A DNA stretch of 64,000 nucleotides from an uncultured Paenibacillaceae bacterium (GCA_913056365.1 CAJXLT010000003.1:1-64000), one strand, 5' to 3'. Counted from the first letter of the stretch, positions 1-8,898 are shown. Numbers and translations are program-made. Notes: generated by a model not told the origin, from the sequence alone.

Positions 1-693
1 GGGGATATCACGGCTGAGACAAGTGCGACGTTAACCTTGAATGGGGTAACCGCGGCGCTGAACGGAAATGCGTACCGCGTGATCATCACAGATACGAACA
101 GCCTGAGCACGACATCGACATCGGCGACATTAACGGTGAATGAAGCGCCGACGATTACGGCACAGCCGAGCAATACAACTGTGAATCCAGGCAGCGATGC
201 GAGCTTTAGCGTAACGGCAACTGGCAGTGATCCGCTCACCTACCAATGGCAAGTGGACAGTGGAACAGGGTTTGGCGATATTACGGCTGAGACAAGTGCG
301 ACGTTAACCTTGAATGGTGTAACCGCGGCGCTGAACGGAAATGCGTACCGCGTTGTCATCACAGATACGAACAGCTTGAGCACGACATCGACATCGGCGA
401 CATTAACAGTGAATGAAGCGCCGACGATAACCGAACAGCCGAGCAATACAACTGTGAATCCAGGCAATAATGCGAACTTTAGCGTAACGGCAACTGGCAG
501 TGATCCGCTTACCTATCAGTGGCAGTTGGACAATGGAACAGGGTTTGCGAATCTCGCAGATGAGACGAGTGCGACGCTAACCTTGAACGGAGTAAGCGAG
601 CCAATGAATGGGTACGCATACCGCGTGGTGATTACGGATACGAACAACCTGACCACGACAAGTAGTGCAGCCACGTTGGCGGTGATACCGAAT
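1..693 (+). repeat. Tandem 273-bp coding repeats
   Basis: A partial unit at 1-147 is followed by nearly identical units at about 148-420 and 421-693, period 273 bp (91 codons). For example CGCCGACGAT recurs at about 146 and 419. Each unit encodes one Ig-like module. The low divergence at DNA level indicates recent duplication or homogenisation, and copy number may vary between strains. The third unit diverges towards its end (LTTTSSAATLAVI). Confidence 0.92.
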
Positions 694-2808
694 GTGCCGC
701 CTGTCTTAACGGCAGACAGTACCGAGAATGATACGATCCATACTATAGCGATCACCTTCACCGATGATGCGGCATGGCGCGGAGCGATCACATCGGTGAA
801 GGTTGGCAGTACGGCTTTGCATGCAACAGACTACAGTGTGACGGAAGGAACCATCATCATTAACGCAGGGATACTTGATGCTGGCTCACATTCCATCACA
901 GTAGTTGCCACACATTATGCAGATGCAAGCGTGATGCAAAGCGTCAATCTGCAAGATCGACCTGCCAATCCGCAGAATCTGACAGCAGTTGATGGCAATC
1001 GCACGATCGATTTAAGCTGGGATACGGTGACAAGTGCCACATACTATAATGTGTATATGTCAGAAGTGCAGAGCGTGTACGATGGCAATGCGCTTGTGAC
1101 AGTAACCGATGCGACTTATCAAATTTCCAATCTGAGCAATGGCACTACCTATTATTTCGTAGTAAAGGCAGGGAATCCAGGCGGGTTAAGCGCGGAATCC
1201 AATGAAGCCAGTGCTACGCCTGCCACCGTACCAGCGGCTCCGACACACGTCGTAGCTACAGCAGGCAGGGGCAGTGCAACGATTACTTTTGATGCGCCAG
1301 GTGATAATGGGGGAAGCGCGATCACGGGATTCGAAGTGTTCGACGATAGTCATAACCTAGTCGCAACAGCGAGTGCGGGTGTTACTTCGATTCAGGTTAC
1401 GGGACTAAGTAACAGTACTGCCTATACATTCACGGTGAGAGCCATGAATGCCAAGGGATCCAGTGATCCATCAGCGCCATCCAACGTTGTTACACCAAGT
1501 GCGCCGTCGAGCAGTGGCGGTTCTTCTAATAACGACACATCATCTCAAGCTGCACAATCGGGGATTGATATTCTTGTGAACGGGAAGGTCGAGAGCATTG
1601 GGACTGCAACGACCATTACCGTGAACGGACAAGAAGTAACTACGATTGCAATTGATGAGGAGAAGCTGCGGCAGAGACTTGAAGCTGAGGGCGAGCATGC
1701 TGTCATTACAATCGCTATCGCATCGGACAGCGAAGTGATCGTGGGCGAATTAACTGGTCTTATGGTCAAAGATCTGGAGAATCAGCAAGCTGTTGTAGTG
1801 CTACGTACCGAGAAGGCCGCGTATACATTACCAGCAGCACAGATTAATGTCGATGCCATTTCGGAACGCTTCGGAGACAATCTAGCGTTGCAAGACATCA
1901 AGATCAGGATAGAAATTGCAGAACCGTTGACTGATAGTGTTGAAGCAGTGGAAGAGGCAACAGCACGTGAAGGATTAACCCTGGTCGCTCCGCCGATTAA
2001 CTTCAAGGTAACGGCTGTGTATGAAGAGAGTACAGAAGAAGTGACGAGCTTCAACGCATATGTCGAACGTACAATAGCTATACCTGATGGCGTTGATCCT
2101 AATCGGATTACGACAGGGGTCGTTGTAGAACCCGACGGTACAGTTCGTCACGTACCGACCAAAGTGGTTGAACAAGCAGGCAACTATTATGCTCATATCA
2201 ACAGTTTGACGAACAGTACGTATGCATTAGTATGGCATCCGATGGAGTTCAAGGATATGACCCATCATTGGGCGCAAGACACTGTGACGAATATGGGTTC
2301 GCGCCTGGTCGTAGAAGGAACGGGCAATAGCATGTTCAGCCCGGATCGTGATATTACACGTGCTGAATTTGCCGCCATAGTAGTGAGAGGTTTAGGTCTT
2401 AGACTGGAGCATGGGGACAGTGAATTCACAGATGTACAGGCAACAGCTTGGTTCAGCGATGCAGTCCAGACAGCTTATGCTCATGGATTCATCCAAGGGT
2501 TTGAAGATGGCACCTTCCGTCCTCATGACAAGATTACCCGTGAGCAGGCGATGTCCATCATTGCTAATGCGATGAAATTGATAGAATGGGATGAACAGTA
2601 TGAGGGGTTATCGACTGACGCAATGCTACTAACATTTGACGATGCAGAAGACATAGCTTCTTGGGCAGTGAGTAACATTGCGATAACGGTTCAAGCGGGT
2701 ATCGTATCAGGAAGAAGCAGCAACGAGCTTGCACCGCAAGAATTCATGACAAGAGCTGAAGTAGCAACGATTATAGAGCGATTGTTGAAGAGAGCAGAAC
2801 TGATCTAG
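1..2808 (+). CDS. SLH-anchored surface protein with Ig-like and fibronectin III repeats (5' end outside window)
   Basis: The frame is open from base 1, so the start lies upstream; 935 residues are visible. In order: tandem Ig-like repeats of 91 residues (bases 1-693; motif APTITAQPSNTTVNPG), a beta domain resembling DUF1533 (about 694-950; TFTDDAAWRGAITSV), two fibronectin III modules (about 955-1500), a Ser/Asn-rich linker, a 230-residue domain shared with the protein at 3606-6221 (about 1560-2240), and three SLH repeats to the end (ITRAEFAAIVVRGLGL, KITREQAMSIIANAMKL, MTRAEVATIIERLL). SLH repeats bind pyruvylated secondary wall polymer, so this should be an exported, cell-wall-attached multidomain protein, perhaps an adhesin. 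The ligand is not evident. A terminator follows. Family assignment is firm; the role is inferred. Confidence 0.93.
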   Translation, partial: GDITAETSATLTLNGVTAALNGNAYRVIITDTNSLSTTSTSATLTVNEAPTITAQPSNTTVNPGSDASFSVTATGSDPLTYQWQVDSGTGFGDITAETSATLTLNGVTAALNGNAYRVVITDTNSLSTTSTSATLTVNEAPTITEQPSNTTVNPGNNANFSVTATGSDPLTYQWQLDNGTGFANLADETSATLTLNGVSEPMNGYAYRVVITDTNNLTTTSSAATLAVIPNVPPVLTADSTENDTIHTIAITFTDDAAWRGAITSVKVGSTALHATDYSVTEGTIIINAGILDAGSHSITVVATHYADASVMQSVNLQDRPANPQNLTAVDGNRTIDLSWDTVTSATYYNVYMSEVQSVYDGNALVTVTDATYQISNLSNGTTYYFVVKAGNPGGLSAESNEASATPATVPAAPTHVVATAGRGSATITFDAPGDNGGSAITGFEVFDDSHNLVATASAGVTSIQVTGLSNSTAYTFTVRAMNAKGSSDPSAPSNVVTPSAPSSSGGSSNNDTSSQAAQSGIDILVNGKVESIGTATTITVNGQEVTTIAIDEEKLRQRLEAEGEHAVITIAIASDSEVIVGELTGLMVKDLENQQAVVVLRTEKAAYTLPAAQINVDAISERFGDNLALQDIKIRIEIAEPLTDSVEAVEEATAREGLTLVAPPINFKVTAVYEESTEEVTSFNAYVERTIAIPDGVDPNRITTGVVVEPDGTVRHVPTKVVEQAGNYYAHINSLTNSTYALVWHPMEFKDMTHHWAQDTVTNMGSRLVVEGTGNSMFSPDRDITRAEFAAIVVRGLGLRLEHGDSEFTDVQATAWFSDAVQTAYAHGFIQGFEDGTFRPHDKITREQAMSIIANAMKLIEWDEQYEGLSTDAMLLTFDDAEDIASWAVSNIAITVQAGIVSGRSSNELAPQEFMTRAEVATIIERLLKRAELI

Positions 2809-2839
2809 AAGACATTCTTGCAGTGTAACGACACGAATG

Positions 2840-2887
2840 AAGCAGTTTTTCAGACGGGACATTCGCCCCGCTGGAAAACTGCTTTTT
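2840..2887 (+). terminator. Rho-independent terminator after the first SLH gene
   Basis: AGCAGTTTTTCAG at 2841-2853 pairs with CTGGAAAACTGCT at 2871-2883 (one G-U), with an inner CGGG/CCCG stem, then TTTTTC. It ends the transcript of the upstream SLH gene before the TetR promoter. Confidence 0.9.
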
Positions 2888-2933
2888 CATTAGCGCAGGT
2901 GTGAGGTGTATGCCAGAATACGCGCCCAAGTAC

Positions 2934-2962
2934 TTGACCCACCAGACATTATGCTATATCCT
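2934..2962 (+). promoter_or_regulatory. Candidate sigma-A promoter for the tetR-SLH operon
   Basis: TTGACC at 2934-2939 and TATCCT at 2957-2962 are separated by 17 bp, about 50 bp upstream of the regulator start. The -35 box is close to consensus and the -10 is weaker; an alternative -10, TATATC at 2955-2960, overlaps it. Confidence 0.5.
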
Positions 2963-2977
2963 CATACTTGAACCTAC

Positions 2978-2995
2978 TTAATGAACGTTAATTAA
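2978..2995. promoter_or_regulatory. 18-bp palindrome, candidate TetR operator
   Basis: TTAATGAACGTTAATTAA is centred on AACGTT and has a single mismatched pair (2983/2990). It lies 20 bp upstream of the tetR start and just downstream of the candidate promoter, the usual position for an autoregulatory TetR-family operator. That TetR binds it is inference. Confidence 0.5.
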
Positions 2996-3014
2996 CTGAG
3001 AAGGAAGATGAAAG

Positions 3015-3605
3015 ATGTCAACGAAGGACGCAATCTTGTCGACAGCGATGCTGCTCTATGCGGAGAAGGGTTATGAAGGGATGACGATGAAGGAAATTGC
3101 AACGAGAATCGGAGTCACTCCTCCCGCGGTGTATGCCTATTTTGAGAGTAAGGAAGATCTGTTTCTGCAAATTTGCAAAGGGTTCCTGCATGAGCACTTT
3201 CAAGTTGCCTTCACGCATACAGAAGCCGCCCAACATTTAACTGCCAAACAACAGCTTGAGCAGATGCTGCGCGGTATCTTCGAATTCCAGATCAATCAAC
3301 CGATCTCAATCAAGGTATTCTTCCGCTTGTTATTATTTCCTCCGGAGATTGTGGCTAAGGATACGTTGCATGAGCTGTTGGATCTAGAGGACAGAGAGAT
3401 TGAGGTATTCAGTGCAATCTTCGACAAAGGGATCAAGGACGGAGAGATACGAGATGGGAATTACCGGATGTACGCATATTCGTTGCTCTGCCTGATGGAC
3501 GGGCTATTCTGGCAGATGCAGCGTCTGGATGAAGTCCAATTCTGGCAGCGATTCGACTTGGTGTGGGAGCAGTTTTGGAAAGGAATTGAGAAAGGAGCAT
3601 CTTAG
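3015..3605 (+). CDS. TetR/AcrR-family transcriptional regulator
   Basis: 196 aa. Residues 1-50 hold the TetR-family helix-turn-helix (ILSTAMLLYAEKGYEGMTMK, then IATRIGVTPPAVYAYFESKEDLF). The remaining helical part is the ligand-binding and dimerisation domain, with no recognisable ligand specificity. The ATG has AGAAGGAAG about 8 nt upstream. The stop codon directly precedes the start of the SLH gene at 3606, so the two are almost certainly cotranscribed. A near-perfect palindrome upstream (2978-2995) suggests autoregulation. The gene lies between two paralogous SLH genes, and its most likely role is to control expression of the downstream one, possibly in response to a membrane-active or hydrophobic molecule; that last point is only typical of the family. 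Confidence 0.9.
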   Translation: MSTKDAILSTAMLLYAEKGYEGMTMKEIATRIGVTPPAVYAYFESKEDLFLQICKGFLHEHFQVAFTHTEAAQHLTAKQQLEQMLRGIFEFQINQPISIKVFFRLLLFPPEIVAKDTLHELLDLEDREIEVFSAIFDKGIKDGEIRDGNYRMYAYSLLCLMDGLFWQMQRLDEVQFWQRFDLVWEQFWKGIEKGAS

Positions 3606-6221
3606 ATGATACGAAGAATTGTGAGCATTGGGCTAGCGGCATTTATCTTGTTCATGACGGGCGGGATACCGACTGGGTCAGCTGCTGAGGAGACTACGTC
3701 TGTATTCAACAAAGCGTATATAACAAGTTATAGCTCCGGTGTCGTCGATGTCATGGACTTGGAGAATCGTACGGTAGAGCAAGCGAAGATAACTGTTGGC
3801 AGCAGTCCCGGCAGCGCAGCGGTGAATCCTGACGGCACGCAGGTGTTCATTACGAACAGAGGTTCCAATACGGTAAGTGTGATCGATCCAGATACGGATA
3901 CGCTCATGGCGACTATTGACGTAGGAACAGCTCCACATGGCGTTGCGTTCACGTCGAATGGCAGTAAGGCTTATGTGGCGAATGATACAGGGAATAGTGT
4001 TAGCGTGATAGATACCGAGACTTTGACTGAATCAGCAGTGATTACCGGCATTACGAACCCGATTGCTGCTATAACGATAGATGATAAGGTGTATGTATCA
4101 CAAAGAACTGGCGACATCACGGTGATCGATAGTGTGACAGATACCGTAGTAGATACGATTACGACTGGCGACAACCTATATGGCATGTCCGCTAATGTAG
4201 AAGGTTCGAAGATTTATGTAGCGAATCTATCAGGCAATGAGATCTATGAGCTGGATGTTGCAACGCGAACGATGGTTGCAATTCCTGTATCTTCTAATTC
4301 TACAGCGACGGAAGTAAGCCCTGATGGTACGAAAGTATACGTGGCTCATGCAACTGCTAATACAATCTCTGTTGTCGATACGGCCACACATGTTGTATTG
4401 GAAGAGATTGCTGTAGGGAACGGTCCATATGTCATCGGAGTATCGAGTGATGGCGGCGAGCTATATACTGTCAATTACAATGGAGGCGGTCCGGGCTCGA
4501 TGAGTGTCATCGATACGGATACATATGAGGTTGCGAGCATCTCCGGTCTAAGCAACGGACCTTTCATGGTAGGCACCTTCATGGTTCCTGTTGCTGTTGC
4601 TCAGAATCAAGAAGCTCCGTCGACCAATGCGGATTTAAGCGCTGTCACGATCAGTGAAGGGACGCTGACGCCAAGCTTCACACCAGATACAACAAGCTAT
4701 ACAGCGAATGTTGGTGCTCATGTAGATGAGGTGACAGTTACGGCATCGGTGTATGACAACGATGCTACAATGAAGATTGACGGGAATACGGTTGTGAGCG
4801 GCAATCCGTCACCGGCAATCAGCTTGCATGAGGGCGACAATGCGATAACCGTTGCCGTGACGGCGCAGGATGGTGTAACGGAGAAGGAATACATACTCAC
4901 GATTACACGTGAGCAGAAGCGAAGTTCCGGTCATGGCTCTACGCCGTCGTCTGTACCGGAATCATCGAATACGAATGTGGAAGTGCTGGTCAACGGTGAA
5001 GTAGAGCATGCAGGCACAGCGACGACAGAGGAAGTGAATGGCCAGCAAGTGACGACTGTCGCTGTTGATGAAGAGAAGCTGCAACAACGGCTGGAGCAGG
5101 AAGGTGACGGTGCTATTGTGACGGTGCCTGTACCTACTGCTAGCGATGTCGTCATTGGCGAGTTGAATGGCCGGATGGTGAAGAACATGGAACAGCAGCA
5201 AGCCACTGTGGAGCTGCGCACGGAGAAGGCAGCTTATACATTACCGGCACAGTTAATCAATATCGATGCGGTGTCCGAACGATTCGATACGAATCTGGCC
5301 TTGCAGGATGTGAAGGTGAAGATTGAAGTGGCACAACCTAGTGAAGATCGGATTCGTGCGATTGAAGCTGCAGGGAGGCAAGACGGCCTGGCGCTCGTTA
5401 CACCACCGCTTAATTTCCGAGTGACTGCAGAGTATGAAGGCCGTTCAGAAGAGATAACGAAGTTTGACGCGTATGTGCAACGGACTGTGGCGATACCGGA
5501 AGGGATCGATCCTAGTCAAATCACGACAGGTGTAGTCGTAGAAGCAGACGGCACAGTGCGCCACGTACCGACTAAGATCGTAGAGGTTGACGGCGTCTAT
5601 TACGCGCAAATCAACAGTTTGACGAATAGCACGTACACAGTTGTCTGGAATCCGTTGGAATTCGACGATATGACACATCATTGGGCCAAGGAAGCGGTCA
5701 ACAATATGGGGGCTCGCATGGTAATCAGCGGTGTCGGCGATGGATCATTCGAGCCGGATCGCGCGATCACTCGCGCTGAGTTTGCTGCGATTGTCGTCAG
5801 AGGCTTAGGGTTACAGATGGGACAGGGTGAGAGTGAATTTGCAGATGTGTACCAGACGCACTGGTTCCATCCTGCCGTACAGACGGCAACGAGCTACGGG
5901 TTGATCCAAGGCTTCGAGGACGGCACCTTCCGTGCGCATGACAAGATCACTCGCGAACAAGCGGTACAGATCATTGCCAACGCCATGAAGCTTACAGGAT
6001 TAGACGGACAACGCGATGATCGGTCATCAGCAGCGATGCTGCGGTCGTATGAGGATGCGGAACATATAAGCTCATGGGCAAGGAGCAGTATGGCAAGAAG
6101 TATTCAGGCAGGGCTCATAACGGGCAGAAGCGAGCATGCGCTTGCGCCGCAGCACTTCATGACAAGAGCAGAAGTTGCGTTGCTCATAGAGCGGCTGCTG
6201 GAGGAGTCAGATTTGATATAG
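3606..6221 (+). CDS. SLH-anchored YVTN beta-propeller surface protein
   Basis: 871 aa. N-terminal signal peptide of about 27 residues ending near GSAAEE. Residues about 30-330 form a YVTN-type propeller with repeated KVYVAHATANTISVVDT-like blades. A cadherin-like beta-sandwich follows at about 340-437 (NADLSAVTISEGTLTPSF), then a Ser/Pro linker. Residues about 455-680 are the domain shared with the upstream SLH protein, and three SLH repeats finish the protein (ITRAEFAAIVVRGLGLQ, KITREQAVQIIANAMKL, MTRAEVALLIERLLEE). The start abuts the tetR stop, with AAAGGAG 7-13 nt upstream. It should be an exported wall-attached protein. The common C-terminal half and different N-terminal modules show that this gene and the first SLH gene derive from one ancestor by duplication and domain shuffling. 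Its ligand is unknown. Confidence 0.93.
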   Translation: MIRRIVSIGLAAFILFMTGGIPTGSAAEETTSVFNKAYITSYSSGVVDVMDLENRTVEQAKITVGSSPGSAAVNPDGTQVFITNRGSNTVSVIDPDTDTLMATIDVGTAPHGVAFTSNGSKAYVANDTGNSVSVIDTETLTESAVITGITNPIAAITIDDKVYVSQRTGDITVIDSVTDTVVDTITTGDNLYGMSANVEGSKIYVANLSGNEIYELDVATRTMVAIPVSSNSTATEVSPDGTKVYVAHATANTISVVDTATHVVLEEIAVGNGPYVIGVSSDGGELYTVNYNGGGPGSMSVIDTDTYEVASISGLSNGPFMVGTFMVPVAVAQNQEAPSTNADLSAVTISEGTLTPSFTPDTTSYTANVGAHVDEVTVTASVYDNDATMKIDGNTVVSGNPSPAISLHEGDNAITVAVTAQDGVTEKEYILTITREQKRSSGHGSTPSSVPESSNTNVEVLVNGEVEHAGTATTEEVNGQQVTTVAVDEEKLQQRLEQEGDGAIVTVPVPTASDVVIGELNGRMVKNMEQQQATVELRTEKAAYTLPAQLINIDAVSERFDTNLALQDVKVKIEVAQPSEDRIRAIEAAGRQDGLALVTPPLNFRVTAEYEGRSEEITKFDAYVQRTVAIPEGIDPSQITTGVVVEADGTVRHVPTKIVEVDGVYYAQINSLTNSTYTVVWNPLEFDDMTHHWAKEAVNNMGARMVISGVGDGSFEPDRAITRAEFAAIVVRGLGLQMGQGESEFADVYQTHWFHPAVQTATSYGLIQGFEDGTFRAHDKITREQAVQIIANAMKLTGLDGQRDDRSSAAMLRSYEDAEHISSWARSSMARSIQAGLITGRSEHALAPQHFMTRAEVALLIERLLEESDLI

Positions 6222-6396
6222 GACAAGCAAACTTTATAGATGAAGTGTCATTGGCACCAGGAGAGACGAAGCTGCTTGGCGTATACCGGCAAGTAGAACA
6301 GTCGTACGCCAGGGCTCACAATGTGAATAGATGTCATAATTATGCTGAATCTAGATATAGTTAACCGAATGCTACTAAATAAAGTGAGGTGTACGC

Positions 6397-7200
6397 ATGG
6401 TTAACGGTTTTGTGACGCGTTCCGTTGATGAGGTTCGGTTCTGGTCACGTATCATGAAGGAACATTCTCTATTTCTCAAATTAGGATTCCGTTGTGAGGA
6501 CACGCAGTTAATCAATGAGGCGAACTACTTTTACGCGGTGTTCGAGGATATTGAAGGGAGAGCGAATGCATTAACAGCTGAAGCAGACCCTGAAGTGATC
6601 AAGAGTTTTAACGCAGAAGTCTACAATCACGCTACGCATATATGGGCGTTCAAACGAAAAGTGTTAGGCCTCATATTGTCCTGTCAACTTCCGGGGGCCA
6701 ATAATTTTCCGTTATTGGTTGACCACGTAAGTAGAGAGGCTTTTTATTTTGGCAATCGCTTGCAGGAACTGAATAATGGCAGGTTGGACCCTTTGCCAGA
6801 CGCTATTATTAATGAAAATGTGTTTTTCTTGCGAATTATGGCGGACCATGCGAAATTCATCGGGCATTTACTGGATCCCTCCGAACGCAAGCTTGTTGAA
6901 CAGGCCAGGGAGTTTAGCCATGATTTCGATCAGCTGCTTTATCAAGCCCGAGATTTAGAGTCCATGCGTCCCCAATCCCAGACCGGTCCCCTACTTGACC
7001 AATTCCTAGATCAAAATCGGGTGTCAGTAGAGTCGCTTCGTGATTTCAAAAAGACGGCAAGAGAGCTCATAGAGGCTTGTCGCATCAAGAGTATCATTCA
7101 TCCATTGCTCGCCGACCATGTGTTTCGTGAAGCGGAACGCTTCTTGTTCATCATCGACATGTTTGAGAATAGTCTGACCAGTGTCGCAATGAAACGTTAG
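6397..7200 (+). CDS. DUF2935 family protein
   Basis: 267 aa, all-helical, no signal peptide or membrane segment. The pattern fits DUF2935: an N-terminal segment SVDEVRFWSRIMKEHSLFLK and a second copy of the motif, NENVFFLRIMADHAKFIGHLLD, each with a conserved His in a helical bundle resembling a di-iron four-helix fold. Two such units are typical of the family, which is frequent in Bacillus and Paenibacillus, and its function is unknown. The His/Glu positions (KEH, DH, VDHVSREA, ADHVFREAERF) could bind metal, which is inference. The ribosome site GAGGTG lies 5 nt before the ATG. The gene is flanked by 175 bp and 259 bp of noncoding DNA, so it is probably monocistronic. Confidence 0.85.
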   Translation: MVNGFVTRSVDEVRFWSRIMKEHSLFLKLGFRCEDTQLINEANYFYAVFEDIEGRANALTAEADPEVIKSFNAEVYNHATHIWAFKRKVLGLILSCQLPGANNFPLLVDHVSREAFYFGNRLQELNNGRLDPLPDAIINENVFFLRIMADHAKFIGHLLDPSERKLVEQAREFSHDFDQLLYQARDLESMRPQSQTGPLLDQFLDQNRVSVESLRDFKKTARELIEACRIKSIIHPLLADHVFREAERFLFIIDMFENSLTSVAMKR

Positions 7201-7373
7201 CAACGAACGATAACTGGACAGGTGGGAGCGGGGGACTGGTCCATTGTCACCGGCACACTTCCATGCAAGATGGAGAGTCCCTCTCCGATATGAACTGTTG
7301 AAGATCAGCCAGCTTATTGCAGCTCGTAGTAGAAGTGCCTGATTCGGTTACTGCCATCACGGCTAGGATGCTT

Positions 7374-7389
7374 TATAATAGAGTATAAT
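7374..7389 (+). promoter_or_regulatory. Two overlapping candidate -10 boxes before the AlkD-like gene
   Basis: TATAAT occurs at 7374-7379 and again at 7384-7389, about 70-85 bp upstream of the ATG. No good -35 box sits 17 bp upstream of either. The rest of 7201-7459 shows no gene. Confidence 0.35.
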
Positions 7390-7459
7390 GAATAGGGATG
7401 ATAGCCCTTATCCCGCAATTGCCGAAGCTATGAATCATGAATGAAGGAAGTGATGGTTG

Positions 7460-8167
7460 ATGAATGTGCAACTGGTCATGCAAGAGCTGGAAACTCTGGG
7501 CAAGGAACGAACGAAGAAGATATATATGTCCAACGGTGCGCGTGAGCCGCTGTTTGGCGTGGCTACGGGTACAATGAAACCGATGGTGAAGACTATTGGA
7601 ATCGATCAAGCATTGGCGGAGCAGCTCTATGCCACAGGCAATTACGATGCGATGTACTTCGCCGGCGTCATAGCAGATCCGAAAGCGATGAGCGAAGCCG
7701 ACTACGATCGTTGGATGGATGAGGCGTATTTCTTCATGCTGTCGGACTATGTGGTTGCTGTTACCTTGTCGGAAGCAGACATTGCCCAAGAAGTAGCGGA
7801 CAAGTGGATAGTCAGTGGAGAAGAATTGCGCATGTCAGCGGGCTGGAGCTGTTACTGTTGGCTATTGGGCAATCGTCCAGACCGCGAATTCGCCGAAGAC
7901 AAGATCGCCAACATGCTGACGCAGGTGAAGCAGACGATTCACGACGCTCCCGAACGAGCGAGATACGCGATGAATCAGTTCATCTATACAGTGGGCATCT
8001 CTTACTTGCCGCTTCATGATCTGGCAGTTGCAACTGCTGAAGAAGTAGGCCCTGTTGAAATCGATCAAGATAAGAAGAAGAGTAAGACCCTATCCGCTTC
8101 AGACACGATACAGCAGGCCAAGGAGAAAGGCCGGCTCGGTTTCAAGCGGAAGTATGTGAGGTGTTGA
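7460..8167 (+). CDS. DNA alkylation repair protein, AlkD-like
   Basis: 235 aa, helical and HEAT-like. The sequence matches the AlkD-type DNA alkylation repair family: an N-terminal segment (QELETLGKERTKKIYMSNGA) then EPLFGVATGTMKPMVKTIG and helical repeats rich in W, Y and D (MYFAGVIADPKAMSEADYDR, MSAGWSCYCWLLGNRPDREF). Family members excise N3- or N7-alkylated purines, but many paralogues in Firmicutes are uncharacterised. A TTG at 7457 precedes the ATG at 7460. AAGGAAG at 7444-7450 is better spaced (9 nt) for the ATG, so I use that. It is alone on its transcript and no adaptive-response regulator is adjacent. The catalytic Asp was not assigned with certainty. Confidence 0.75.
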   Translation: MNVQLVMQELETLGKERTKKIYMSNGAREPLFGVATGTMKPMVKTIGIDQALAEQLYATGNYDAMYFAGVIADPKAMSEADYDRWMDEAYFFMLSDYVVAVTLSEADIAQEVADKWIVSGEELRMSAGWSCYCWLLGNRPDREFAEDKIANMLTQVKQTIHDAPERARYAMNQFIYTVGISYLPLHDLAVATAEEVGPVEIDQDKKKSKTLSASDTIQQAKEKGRLGFKRKYVRC

Positions 8168-8284
8168 AAAGGATGGGAACCTGTCAATTCTGAACCTCAT
8201 GGACAATTCTATGATCTCTTCCTCGTCGTAGACCAATTCGGTGTCTTCATCGATGATGTGATAATCAAGGTTGAATGGACTCAC
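8099..8284 (-). pseudogene. Possible remnant or small ORF antisense to the alkD-like 3' end
   Basis: A GTG-started minus frame encodes 61 aa. The first 35 or so residues look protein-like (SPFNLDYHIIDEDTEL, VYDEEEIIEL), acidic and well-formed, while the last 20 or so are simply the antisense of the AlkD-like gene. A good ribosome site (AAGGAG near 8312) exists but is spaced for a different frame. The simplest reading is the 5' remnant of a small gene truncated by the AlkD-like gene, possibly frameshifted. Expression is doubtful. Confidence 0.25.
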
Positions 8285-8352
8285 AATTGTTATTCAGCAC
8301 CATCTCCTTCATTCATGTATCCGAATATTTTGAGACGTCGACCGGAATATGT

Positions 8353-8381
8353 AAAAGCACTCCCTTCGTGGGAGTGCTTTT
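8353..8381. terminator. Bidirectional rho-independent terminator
   Basis: AAAAGCACTCCC (8353-8364) pairs perfectly with GGGAGTGCTTTT (8370-8381) around a TTCGT loop, with U-tracts on both strands. It serves the minus-strand coiled-coil gene, whose stop codon overlaps it, and any plus-strand transcript from the AlkD-like gene. Confidence 0.93.
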
Positions 8382-8841
8382 ATTGACTAACGACTTTCTT
8401 CAAGAGCTTTAAGTCTATATCATGCTGCTGGGTAGTGATTGCTAATTCTCGAATCGATTTCAATAATGTTTCATCAGCTTTGATGTTTTCCATATGTTGC
8501 TCGACAAGAGTTGCCTTAACACCTTCAACACTACTATGAAGCACATCGATTCTTGTGTTAACACCTTCAATACTATTGTGGACATTTGTCTTAACACCTT
8601 CAACACTACTATGAAGTACATCGATTCTTGTGTTAACACCTTCAACACTACTATGAAGTACATCGATTCTTGTGTTAACACCTTCAATACTATTGTGGAA
8701 ATTTGTCTTAACACCTTCAACACTACTATGGAGCACATCGATTCTTGTGTTAACATTTTCAATATTACTGTGAAGTACATCGATACGCTGATTGATATTG
8801 CGGAGTTCTTTCATAATTGTTTCAAGTTGCTTGTCTTCCAT
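8380..8841 (-). CDS. Repetitive coiled-coil protein of unknown function
   Basis: 153 aa with no signal or membrane segment. Residues about 20-110 are repeats of a 14-residue unit (NTRIDVLHSSVEGV) interspersed with an 11-residue unit (KTNVHNSIEGV), with hydrophobic residues in heptad/hendecad spacing. A parallel coiled coil is the clear prediction. Both ends are non-repetitive and helical. The start is ATG at 8841 with AGGTG spaced 5 nt; a TTG just upstream overlaps that site and is unlikely. It resembles coiled-coil or t-SNARE-like small proteins of Bacilli, but I do not recognise a named family. It is monocistronic, ending in a strong terminator. Repeat number could change by recombination. 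Confidence 0.75.
   Translation of the reverse strand: MEDKQLETIMKELRNINQRIDVLHSNIENVNTRIDVLHSSVEGVKTNFHNSIEGVNTRIDVLHSSVEGVNTRIDVLHSSVEGVKTNVHNSIEGVNTRIDVLHSSVEGVKATLVEQHMENIKADETLLKSIRELAITTQQHDIDLKLLKKVVSQ
8515..8790. repeat. 42-bp and 33-bp near-identical tandem repeats inside the coiled-coil gene
   Basis: On the plus strand a 42-bp unit beginning ACACCTTCAACACTACTATG and containing CATCGATTCTTGTGTTA recurs five times or so, interspersed with a 33-bp unit beginning ACACCTTCAATACTATTGTG. Copies are almost identical in DNA, not only in protein, implying recent expansion. Unit lengths are multiples of three, so changes in copy number keep the frame. Confidence 0.88.
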
Positions 8842-8898
8842 CAATTCACCTGCTTTCGATCTTTGGAATGATTATATCATATATCTTGTTACTTGGGA

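Noticed and set aside
8494-8871. 125-codon plus-strand frame rich in LNTFNTTMKHIDSC repeats, close to a terminator
   Set aside because: It is the exact antisense of the coiled-coil gene, whose minus-strand product has heptad structure and a good ribosome site. Cys/Asn/Thr-rich repeats are a by-product of the repeated DNA.
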